This document shows, one piece after another, positions 49,897 through 58,146 of a DNA stretch of 64,000 bases (its first letter is position 1; the number at the start of each line of letters is the position of its first letter). Origin of the DNA: Sva-07 sp963741755 (GTDB taxonomy: Bacteria > Actinomycetota > Acidimicrobiia > Acidimicrobiales > Ilumatobacteraceae); the NCBI GenBank assembly GCA_963741755.1, contig CAVUJG010000001.1, positions 1 to 64,000 on the forward strand. The letters run 5' to 3'. A model generated the notes under the pieces. That model made no database searches. It was not told where the DNA came from and was given only the letters and a program-made list of their open reading frames with translations. Both the position numbers and the translations under genes were made by a program.

Positions 49897-50921
49897 CCGA
49901 CCATCCGCTGGTGCTCGCCGGGCAGTACGGCTCGCCGTACACCCTGAAGATGCGCGGCGTGCTCCGCTACCGCCAGATCCCGTTCCGGTGGGTGCTGCGC
50001 GACTCGAAGTGGGACGACATCCCCACGCCCCCGGTGGCGATCATCCCGGTGATCGTGTATCCGAACGCCGACGGCAGCTACGGCGAGGCGACCGTCGACT
50101 CGTCGCCGCAGATCATGCGGCTCGAAGACGAGTTCGCCGGTCGCAGCCTCGTGCCCGTCGACCCGGCGACGGCGTTCATCGATGCGCTGATCGAGGACTA
50201 CGGCGACGAGTGGGTCACCAAAGCGATGTACCACTACCGCTGGGCCTATGACGCCGACATCGACAAGGCCGGCCGCCTGCTCCCGTTGGGGCGCAACCTG
50301 CAGGCCAACAGCGATCAGCTGCAGCAAGCCCAGGAGTTCATCACCGCCCGCCAGATCGGCCGGCGGGCGCTCGTCGGCTCGACCGAGGAGAACCAGCCGA
50401 TCATCGAGAGTTCCTACGAGCGCCTGCTCGACATCCTCACGCAGCTGTACTCGACCCACGACTTCCTGTTCGGCGACCGCCCCGGCCGCGGCGACTTCGG
50501 CATCTTCGGCCAGCTCACCCAGCTCGCGAAGTGGGACCCCACCCCGATGGAGATCGCCGCAACGCGAGCCCCGAAGGTGATCAACTGGGTCGACCGGATG
50601 GACGACCTGTCGTGGCTGCCCGTCGACGGCGATGCCGGCTGGTCGCCGCTCGACGCGCTCCCGCCCGCCACCACCCGGCTGCTGCACGAGATCGGCCAGA
50701 CGTACGCGCCGTTCATGATCGCCAACGCCCAGGCGCTGATGTCGGGCGCCGACGAAGTGGTCTGCGCGCTCGAAGGTGGCACCTACCGCCAGGCGCCGTT
50801 CAAGTACCAGGGCAAATGCCTGCAGTGGCTTCGCGAGGGCTACGCCGCGCTGAGCGACGACGACCGTTCGCGTGTCGACGCCGTCCTCGCCGGAACCGGC
50901 TGCGACGTCCTGGTGGCGTGA
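49893..50921 (+). CDS. Glutathione S-transferase-like protein
   Basis: A 342-residue protein from GTG 49893, coupled to the DUF2855 gene. The N-terminal thioredoxin-like domain reads LAGQYGSPYTLKMRGVLRYRQIPFRWVLRDS...IPVIVYPNADGSYGEATVDSSPQIMRLED, with the Ser where GSTs bind thiol. The helical C-terminal domain includes FLFGDRPGRGDFGIFGQLTQL. The region after residue 250 (EIGQTYAPFMIANAQAL...) is longer than in normal GSTs. Actinobacteria lack glutathione, so another thiol or a non-enzymatic role is likely. Confidence 0.85.
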   Translation: MTDHPLVLAGQYGSPYTLKMRGVLRYRQIPFRWVLRDSKWDDIPTPPVAIIPVIVYPNADGSYGEATVDSSPQIMRLEDEFAGRSLVPVDPATAFIDALIEDYGDEWVTKAMYHYRWAYDADIDKAGRLLPLGRNLQANSDQLQQAQEFITARQIGRRALVGSTEENQPIIESSYERLLDILTQLYSTHDFLFGDRPGRGDFGIFGQLTQLAKWDPTPMEIAATRAPKVINWVDRMDDLSWLPVDGDAGWSPLDALPPATTRLLHEIGQTYAPFMIANAQALMSGADEVVCALEGGTYRQAPFKYQGKCLQWLREGYAALSDDDRSRVDAVLAGTGCDVLVA

Positions 50922-51000
50922 GGCCCACCGTCGGCGTTCCTCCACCCCGTACCCCGGCCTGCCTCACCCGGCGCTCCCGAGCAGCAGTTCCACCACCACA

Positions 51001-51054
51001 CCGTTTGTGCGCAGATTCGGATGACCCGTTCCATCCGGAATGCAACGCAAACGG
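51001..51054. repeat. Structured inverted-repeat element, copy 2
   Basis: CCGTTTGTGCGCA at one end and TGCAACGCAAACGG at the other form the stem, TTCGG/CCGGAA the inner stem, and ATGACCCGTTCCAT the loop, closely matching copy 1 at 48672. It separates the GST-like gene from ackA on the opposite strand, so it may also serve as a bidirectional terminator. Confidence 0.7.
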
Positions 51055-51076
51055 AATGGGGGGAGCGGGTGCGGGG

Positions 51077-52183
51077 TCAGACTGAACCCGCGGCGACGAC
51101 CTGGGCGGTCTGCTCGGCGATGGCGTGCTCTTCGTCGGTGGGCACGACGAGCACCTTCGTGGTGGCGTCGTCGGTGGAGATCACCACCTCGGAGCGTTCG
51201 TTGCGGTCGTGATCGATGGCGATGCCGAACACGCCCAGGCCCGCACACACCCGAGCGCGAACCAGCGCGCTGTGCTCGCCGATCCCCGCCGTGAACACCA
51301 GCGCGTCGCACCCCCCGAGCACCGCGACGTAGGCACCGACGTACTTGCGTATCCGATGGCAGAACACGTCGAGCGCCAGGTCGGCCACCTCGTCGCCGGC
51401 CTCGATGCGCGCCGTGATCTCGCGCAGGTCGGAGTCGCCACACAACCCGAGCAGACCGCTCGACCGGTTCAGCTCGGCAAGCACGTTCGCCTCGCTGCGC
51501 CCGCTCGCCTGGGCGACGTAGCCGACGACCGCGGGATCGATGTCGCCCGAACGCGTCCCCATCACGAGGCCCTCCAGCGGCGACAGCCCCATCGACGTCT
51601 CGACGCTGCGTCCACCCTGCACCGCCGTCATCGACGCGCCGTTGCCGAGGTGCGCCACGATCAGGTCGACCTCGGCCAGGGGCCGCCCGAGCACCTCGGC
51701 CGCCCGCGCCGACACGTACTCGTGCGACGTCCCGTGGAAGCCATAGCGCCGCACGCCGAACTCCTCGTACCACGCCGTCGGCACCGCATACCGGTACGCG
51801 GCGGGCGGCAACGTGCGGTGGAACGCGGTGTCGAACACCGCGACCTGCGGCACCGCCGGCCACGCCACCCGGGCCGCTTCGATGCCGGCCAGGTTCGCCG
51901 GGTTGTGCAGCGGCGCGAGCGGTACGAGCCGGCGGATCACCTCGACCAGGTCGTCGTCGACCAGCGTCGGCGCCGACACCACGTCGCCGCCGTGCACCAC
52001 CCGATGCCCGATCGCGTCGACCGCCAGATCGAGCAGCCCCACCGCCGTGACCACCTCGCGCAGCGCGGCCCCATGATCGACGACCTCTTCGACCATCCCG
52101 CCGGCCAATCGCTCGCCCGTGGTGGACTCGACCAGCTGATACTTCACCGACGAGCTGCCGGAGTTGAGCACGAGCACCCGCAT
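51077..52183 (-). CDS. ackA: Acetate kinase
   Basis: A 368-residue acetate kinase forming acetyl phosphate from acetate and ATP (or the reverse). Signatures run in order: VLVLNSGSSSVKYQL, GHRVVHGGDV, FDTAFHRTLP, RRYGFHGTSHEYV, VAHLGNGASMTAV, VMGTRSGDIDP and FTAGIGEHSALVR. ATG 52183 is ten bases after the pta stop. With pta it provides reversible acetyl-CoA/acetate interconversion and ATP from overflow metabolism. Confidence 0.97.
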   Translation of the reverse strand: MRVLVLNSGSSSVKYQLVESTTGERLAGGMVEEVVDHGAALREVVTAVGLLDLAVDAIGHRVVHGGDVVSAPTLVDDDLVEVIRRLVPLAPLHNPANLAGIEAARVAWPAVPQVAVFDTAFHRTLPPAAYRYAVPTAWYEEFGVRRYGFHGTSHEYVSARAAEVLGRPLAEVDLIVAHLGNGASMTAVQGGRSVETSMGLSPLEGLVMGTRSGDIDPAVVGYVAQASGRSEANVLAELNRSSGLLGLCGDSDLREITARIEAGDEVADLALDVFCHRIRKYVGAYVAVLGGCDALVFTAGIGEHSALVRARVCAGLGVFGIAIDHDRNERSEVVISTDDATTKVLVVPTDEEHAIAEQTAQVVAAGSV

Positions 52184-52193
52184 CGCTACGACC

Positions 52194-54272
52194 TCAGGCG
52201 CCGGCCCGGCCGGCGCCCACCTGGACGGCGGTGATCGCGATCGTGTTGACGATGTCGGTGACCGTCGCACCCCGCGACAGGTCGTTGACCGGCTTGTTCA
52301 GGCCCTGCAGCACCGGCCCGATCGCAACAGCATCGGCCGAGCGCTGCACCGCCTTGTAGGTGTTGTTGCCCGTGTTGAGGTCGGGGAAGATGAACACCGT
52401 GGCGTGCCCCGCGACGGCGCTGTCGGGCAGCTTGCTGCGAGCGACGTCGAGGTCGACCGCGGCGTCGTACTGGATCGGGCCTTCCACCTTCAGGTCCGGT
52501 CGCAGCTGGCGCACCCGCTCGGTCGCGGCGCGCACCTTCTCGACTTCGGCGCCGGTGCCGGACGCTCCCGTCGAGTAGCTGAGCATCGCGATCCTCGGTT
52601 CGATGCCGAACATCGCGGCAGTCTCGGCCGACGAGATGGCGATGTCGGCGAGCTGCTCCGCGTTCGGGTCGGGGTTGACCGCGCAGTCGCCGTAGACGAG
52701 GACCCGGTCGGCGAGCAGCATCAGGAACACGCTCGACACGATCGACGTGCCCGGCTTCGTCTTGATGAACTCGAGGGAGGGACGGATCGTGTGCGCCGTG
52801 GTGTGCGCAGCGCCCGACACCATCGCGTCGACAATCCCCTCGGCCACCATCATCGTGCCGAAGTAGCTGACGTCGGTCATGATGTCGTGCGCCCGGTGCA
52901 CGTCGATTCCCTTGTGCCCGCGCAGCTCGAAGTAGCGATCGCCGAACCGGTCGAGCAGCTCGCTGTCGAGCGGGTCGATCACCGCCACATCATCGAGATG
53001 CAGACCCAGTTCAGCGATCCGGTTGCGCACCGCCTCGACCGGCCCGAGCAACGTGAGGTCGCACACACGGCGGCGCCGGATGCGGTCGGCGGAGTGCAGG
53101 ATCCGGTCGTCGGTGCCCTCGGGCAGCACGATGTGCGCCTGGGCGGCCCGGGCCCGCTCGATCAGCTCGTACTGGAAGGTGACCGGCGTCATCACCTCGC
53201 TGCGGCCGACCTCGATCCGCTCCTCCAACGCGTCGAGATCGACGTGCGCCTCGAAGTGACCGAGCGCCACGTCGATCTTGCGCTGATCGCCGGCCGTGAT
53301 GGCCCCCTCGACCTGGCTGGCGGCAATCGCCGTGTCGAACGTGTCGCTGTCGACCGCCAACAGCGGCATCGACGTCCCGCCCGAGAGCGTGCCGATCAGC
53401 TCGATGACCCGCGGGTCGGGCCGCAGACCACCGGTCAGCAACAGCCCCGACACGCTCGGATACGCCGACGACAACCGCGTCATCGCAGCGGCGATGATCA
53501 CGTCGGGCCGGTCGCCCGGCACGATGAAGACCGTGCCGTCGACGACGTGGTCGAGCACGTTCGGCACCGACATCGCGGCCACCTTGATCCGCCCGACCGG
53601 TCGCGCGAGATCATCGGGGTCTCCACCGACGAGTTCAGCGCCGAGTGCCGTACGGAGCTGATCGAGCGAGGGGCGGCGCAGCCGAGGCTCCTCCGGGATC
53701 GCCCACACCGGATCGCCGAGGTCGATGCGGGCGAGCGCCTCGTCGAGTGGTTCGAGCACCGACGGGTCGACCCGATTGACGATGATCGCCGTGATCGCGT
53801 CGTCGCCGAGCGAGTCGCGACCCACGGCGATCCGCTCGATGATGGTCGACGCGCTGCAGCGGTAGCCGTCGACGACGGCGACGACCGGGGCGCCGAGGTG
53901 TTCGGCGATCCGTGCGTTCACCTCCAACTCGACCGGCGACGACGCTCCCGTGAAGTCGGTCCCCTCGACGACGACGAACTCGCTGGCGGCCTCGATCTCC
54001 CGGAAGCGTTCGACGATCCGTTCCATGCCGGCACTGGTCGCGCCGCCGGCCCGGGTGCGTTCGGCAGCGGTGAACGCGTAGCCGATCCGCTCGTCAGGCA
54101 TCTCGTAACGCGACCCGATGAGCCCGAGGTCGTTGTCGGGCAGCCGCTGCACGATCGGTCGGTAGAAGCCCACCCGCGACACTCGCCTCGACAGGAGTTC
54201 GACCAGACCCAGCGCAACGATCGACTTCCCGCTCGCCGGCCCCATCGCCGTCAGGTAGACCGCGCGTGCCAC
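52194..54272 (-). CDS. pta: Phosphate acetyltransferase, long form
   Basis: About 692 residues from GTG 54272, with TACTGT ending seven bases before it (leaderless). Residues 1-200 are the P-loop AAA_26 domain (YLTAMGPASGKSIVALGLVELL), then a DRTGG domain (about 200-350), and the catalytic PTA_PTB domain at the C-terminus (HIVLPEGTDDRILHSADRI, ADAMVSGA-type EGIVDAMVSGAAHTTAHT, VFPDLNTGN-type FIFPDLNTGNNTYKAVQR, GPVLQGLNKPVNDLSRG). It converts acetyl-CoA to acetyl phosphate for the ackA product. First gene of the pta-ackA operon. Confidence 0.96.
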   Translation of the reverse strand: MARAVYLTAMGPASGKSIVALGLVELLSRRVSRVGFYRPIVQRLPDNDLGLIGSRYEMPDERIGYAFTAAERTRAGGATSAGMERIVERFREIEAASEFVVVEGTDFTGASSPVELEVNARIAEHLGAPVVAVVDGYRCSASTIIERIAVGRDSLGDDAITAIIVNRVDPSVLEPLDEALARIDLGDPVWAIPEEPRLRRPSLDQLRTALGAELVGGDPDDLARPVGRIKVAAMSVPNVLDHVVDGTVFIVPGDRPDVIIAAAMTRLSSAYPSVSGLLLTGGLRPDPRVIELIGTLSGGTSMPLLAVDSDTFDTAIAASQVEGAITAGDQRKIDVALGHFEAHVDLDALEERIEVGRSEVMTPVTFQYELIERARAAQAHIVLPEGTDDRILHSADRIRRRRVCDLTLLGPVEAVRNRIAELGLHLDDVAVIDPLDSELLDRFGDRYFELRGHKGIDVHRAHDIMTDVSYFGTMMVAEGIVDAMVSGAAHTTAHTIRPSLEFIKTKPGTSIVSSVFLMLLADRVLVYGDCAVNPDPNAEQLADIAISSAETAAMFGIEPRIAMLSYSTGASGTGAEVEKVRAATERVRQLRPDLKVEGPIQYDAAVDLDVARSKLPDSAVAGHATVFIFPDLNTGNNTYKAVQRSADAVAIGPVLQGLNKPVNDLSRGATVTDIVNTIAITAVQVGAGRAGA

Positions 54273-54321
54273 CCGGCTGACAGTAGCTGCCGCGGTCGCA
54301 TCCACCCGAGAGCCCCGCCCC

Positions 54322-54368
54322 AACGCGTGAACCGATGGTGCCCCCAGCAGGCCATCTGTTCACGCGTT
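54322..54368. repeat. Perfect-type hairpin between pta and the next gene
   Basis: AACGCGTGAAC-GATGG and CCATC-GTTCACGCGTT make a 17-bp stem with one mismatch and a 13-base loop. It sits between divergent starts, upstream of pta by 50 bp, so it may be a protein-binding site or a short mobile-type repeat rather than a terminator. Confidence 0.6.
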
Positions 54369-54395
54369 CGTCGTCAGCGCGGCGAGACTGGGCGA

Positions 54396-54758
54396 ATGGC
54401 CTTCGGACAAGCGTCGGGTCCACCGGCGACACACAGCCAGATGCGCGAGCTGACCGAGCTGCTGCAGGCCGCCGGACACTCGGACTTCCGAGACGCCCGC
54501 GGGCCGATGGGGTTCACCCAACGCCAGGCCAGCGGCAAGTTCACCCGCGACGAGGCCGACGAGTTCATCGCCGCGCTGCAGGAAGCCGCCGAGGAGGCGG
54601 CCGATGCCCCACCGGACGCGCCACCACCGGTCACCTCGAGGGCAGCCACGCCGAAGCCGGCGCAGCGCGCACAGCGCGACGCACCGCTGGAGAAGTTCTC
54701 CGACGAGCAACTCGCTGCCGAACTCCAACGCCGCGGCTGGGTGGTCATGGAACCCTGA
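54396..54758 (+). CDS. Hypothetical protein with a helical N-terminal domain, 120 aa
   Basis: A 120-residue soluble protein. The N-terminal half is helical (MRELTELLQAAGHSDFRDARGPMGFTQRQASGKFTRDEADEFIAALQEA), then an Ala/Pro-rich linker, then a short conserved-looking tail (KFSDEQLAAELQRRGWVVMEP, residues about 100-120) recurring in actinobacterial proteins. No enzymatic motif. It precedes the fol operon by 53 nt and may be expressed separately. Confidence 0.72.
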   Translation: MAFGQASGPPATHSQMRELTELLQAAGHSDFRDARGPMGFTQRQASGKFTRDEADEFIAALQEAAEEAADAPPDAPPPVTSRAATPKPAQRAQRDAPLEKFSDEQLAAELQRRGWVVMEP

Positions 54759-54811
54759 CGTCCGTGCGCGCGCCGCCGACGGTTACCCTGCGGGCTCGAC
54801 CCTGAGGGACC

Positions 54812-55237
54812 ATGGCCACACCCGACCCCACCTCCACCGGCGCCCGACGCGCACGCGGCGCCGATCCCGACCGGATCATCGTCAACGGCTTGGTCGTCGA
54901 CGCCTCGATCGGCGTGCACGACTTCGAGCACGAAGCGCCACAGCGCGTCCGGTTCGACATCACCATCGACACCGTCGACGACTACGCCGACCGGGTCCGC
55001 ACCACCGGCGCCTACGTCTCCTACGCCGACATCGTCGAGTACGTGATGACCCGAGCGGCCAGCGGCGAGCACGTTGAACTCGTCGAGACCTGGGCCGAAG
55101 ACGTCGCCGCTGCGGCGCTGCGCAACGAGCTGGCCCAGGCCGTCCACGTCACCGTCCAGAAGCTCGACATCTTCGACTCCGCGGACGGGGTCGGCATCTC
55201 GATCGAACGACGACGACCGGTCCCGGATCCGACCTGA
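54812..55237 (+). CDS. folB: Dihydroneopterin aldolase
   Basis: A 141-residue FolB, cleaving dihydroneopterin to hydroxymethyl-dihydropterin in folate synthesis. IIVNGLVVDASIGVHDFEHEAPQRVRFDITI, TGAYVSYADIVEYVM and HVELVETWAEDVAAAAL (conserved Glu) are family motifs, and the ending VHVTVQKLDIFDSADGVGISIERR is typical, with the Lys present. It carries about 20 extra N-terminal residues. It begins the operon folB-folK-folP. Confidence 0.93.
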   Translation: MATPDPTSTGARRARGADPDRIIVNGLVVDASIGVHDFEHEAPQRVRFDITIDTVDDYADRVRTTGAYVSYADIVEYVMTRAASGEHVELVETWAEDVAAAALRNELAQAVHVTVQKLDIFDSADGVGISIERRRPVPDPT

Positions 55238-55242
55238 TCGCC

Positions 55243-55799
<557 letters not shown>

Positions 55800-55803
<4 letters not shown>

Positions 55804-56684
55804 TCACCCCCGACCACCTCTTGCCCCTGTGGGATGCCAACCGGGAGGCGATCGCCCACCCGATCCGCACCTTCGAGTTGGCCGGACGGACCTTCGACGA
55901 CCGCCCGTACCAGCTCGGCGTGATCAACCTGTCTCGCGACTCGACGTATCGCGAGAGCATCGCCCACGACGTCCCCGCCGCGCTCTACCGAGCTCGCCGC
56001 ATGACGGTCGAAGGTGCCGTGATGATCGACATCGGTGCGGAGGCGACCGGTGACAGCGCCGATCTCATCGACGTCGACGGCCAGCTCCGCACGCTCCTCC
56101 CCGTCATCGACGCGCTCGTCGGCGAGGGGCTGCTCGTGTCGGTCGAGACGTACCACACCGACGTCGCGCTCGCCGCGCTCGACGCCGGCGCACAGGTGAT
56201 CAACCTCACCGGCCGTGTCGACGACCCGGCGCTGTACGAGGCAATCGGGCGCCACGACGCCGGTCTGATCCTCTGCTACACGCCCGGCGAGACCGCCCGC
56301 TCCGACGACGACGTCCCGCCTGTCGACACGATGATCGACGAGCAGCTGGCGTTCTTCCGTGACCGGCTCGACCTGATCACCGGCTCGGGCGTCGACAAGC
56401 TGTGGATCGACCCCGGTTTCGGGTTCGCGCTCAACCTCCCCGACGGCCCCGATCGGGTGCGCTACCAGACCGACAACCTGCTGCAGTCGTTTCGCTTCCG
56501 CGAGCTGGGCTGGCCGGTGTGCGTGACGATGGCGTCGGCCGTCTACCTGTTCCACGACGAGGTCAGGGTCGCCGAGACCGCCATGGCGGTACTGGCCCTG
56601 CTCGCCAAGGCGAACCTCCTGCGCAGCCACGAGGTCGCACGGGTCCAGCCGGTCCTCGACATGCTCGACATCTGCGCACGCTGA
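55800..56684 (+). CDS. Dihydropteroate synthase-like protein, divergent
   Basis: A 294-residue TIM-barrel protein starting at ATG 55800 in an ATGA overlap with folK. The layout is that of FolP, but signature loops differ: LGVINLSRDSTYRES instead of NVTPDSF, and MIDIGAEATGDSADLID instead of DIGGESTRPG. LWIDPGFGFALNLPDGPDRVRYQ corresponds to the substrate Asp/Lys strand (DPGxGF). It may be a true but unusual dihydropteroate synthase, completing the operon, or a paralogue acting on another pterin. Confidence 0.8.
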
Positions 56685-56703
56685 GCGGGCTGGTCGGACC
56701 CGC

Positions 56704-58144
56704 TCAGAAGTTGACGACCGTGCCCATGTACGGCAGCCGAGCGAGGTGCGGGGCGCGAACGACCCGCTCGACGGCCTGCTCGGCGGTGCATCCGGTGGTG
56801 ACGATCTCGCGGGCCAACGCCGCGACGACCACGGGCGCTGCGAACGAGGTGCCGGTCCACGTCGCCCACTGGTCGAAGTCGTCGGCGTCGATGCCGTTGA
56901 TGGGCGGCAACGCGCCGTTGAATCTCGCGAAGAACGAACTCACCAGATCGGTGCCCGGCGCACAGGCATCGACCCAGTCGCCGTAGTTCGACCACTCCGC
57001 CGGCCCGGTCGGGCCGAGCCCGGCCACGCCGATCACCGACGACAGCGCCGCCGGGTACTGCTCGACACACGAACCCTCGTTGCCGGCTGCCGCCACGAAG
57101 ACGACGCCCTTGGCGGCGTGGTGGGCGATGACCGACTCGAACGGAGCGCTTCGACCGGTGCCACCGAACGAGAAGTTGACGATCTTCGGTCGGACCTTCC
57201 TCATCATGCGATCGAGCGTGCCGGCAAGCCTCGACACGCTGACGTCGCCCTGCGGCTTGATCACTCGCTCGACGCGGATCGTGCAGCCCGGGGTGCGTTG
57301 CTCGATGATGCCGGCGATGAACGTGCCGTGCCCCGCCACCGGATCGAGGTAGTTGTCGGCCGGTCTGCCGCCCATCGGGCGCGACGGCAGATCTTCCGGA
57401 CCGGAGATGCGCTCGAGGTCGGGCTTGGCGAGCCCGAGCAGGTCGGGCCGGTAGTGGTCGGCGTTGTCCCAGCCACCCGCGAGTCCGCTGTCGAGCACAC
57501 CGATCACGACGCTGTTGAGGGGAACCACACCGTGGTGTCGCCGTGGTGGTTCGGCTCCGATCGGTGCGGGCATCACGGAGCTCATCGGTGCCTTGCCGGT
57601 CGCCAACAGGTTCAGCGACTCCGCATTGGCCTTCCAGGGATTGGCCGTCCACGGATTGGCCTTCCACGGGTTGGCCTTCCAGGGGTTCGCCCTCCAGGGA
57701 TTGGCGGTCCACGGATTGGCCGCCATCTCGGCGGCGAGCGCCGGATGCGGCGGGCAACCGCAGCAGTCGGCGCCGTTCGCGAAGTACACGATGTCGAGCT
57801 CCGCACGGTGTCCCCGAGCCACGAGTTCGTCGACCTCGGCGGCAGCGTCGGCGACACCCTCGACCAGGTGCCACTGACCGAACGCCGACGCTGCCTCGAT
57901 TCCGTCGTCATCGCCGACGTTGTCGTCGCCGTCGTACTCGCCGTCGTCGACCTCGTCGAAGACCGGCCTGGTCGTGTAGTCGTTGTCGGCGAAATATGCC
58001 GGTGTCGGTCAACGACCTGAACGACTCGTCGTCGAGGAGGAACCGACCGGGGCGATAGGCAACGGGTGGGTCACCGGGGAGCATGGCGATCCGGTTGCGG
58101 TAGTCGCGGCGGCCGATGTCGGGTTCGGCGTCGTCGTAGGACAT
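56704..58144 (-). CDS. S8 subtilisin-like serine peptidase with tandem NPW repeats, frameshifted
   Basis: About 480 residues from ATG 58144 (AGGAGG upstream) if one extra base near 58000 is bridged; the acidic segment FADNDYTTRPVFDEVDD then joins AEVDELVARGHRAELDIVYFANGADCCG. Residues about 150-185 are tandem NPW(T/R/K)A repeats. The peptidase follows: Asp in VVIGVLDSGLAGG, His in VAGHGTFIAGII, oxyanion Asn in VAAAGNEGS and Ser in TWTGTSFAAPVVVAAL. There is no signal peptide. The start is two bases after the stop of the cyclase-ATPase gene, so both are made together. Confidence 0.85.
57625..57722 (-). repeat. 15-bp tandem repeat coding NPW-x-A units
   Basis: Six and a bit copies of a 15-base unit encoding Asn-Pro-Trp-Thr/Arg/Lys-Ala inside the subtilase gene. 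Copies differ mainly at the fourth codon. This could expand or contract without breaking the frame. Confidence 0.85.
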
Positions 58145-58146
58145 GG

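Noticed and set aside
52164..54758. 864-codon plus-strand frame running through pta antisense into the 54396 gene
   Set aside because: Only the last 120 codons look like protein; the rest is the complement of pta.
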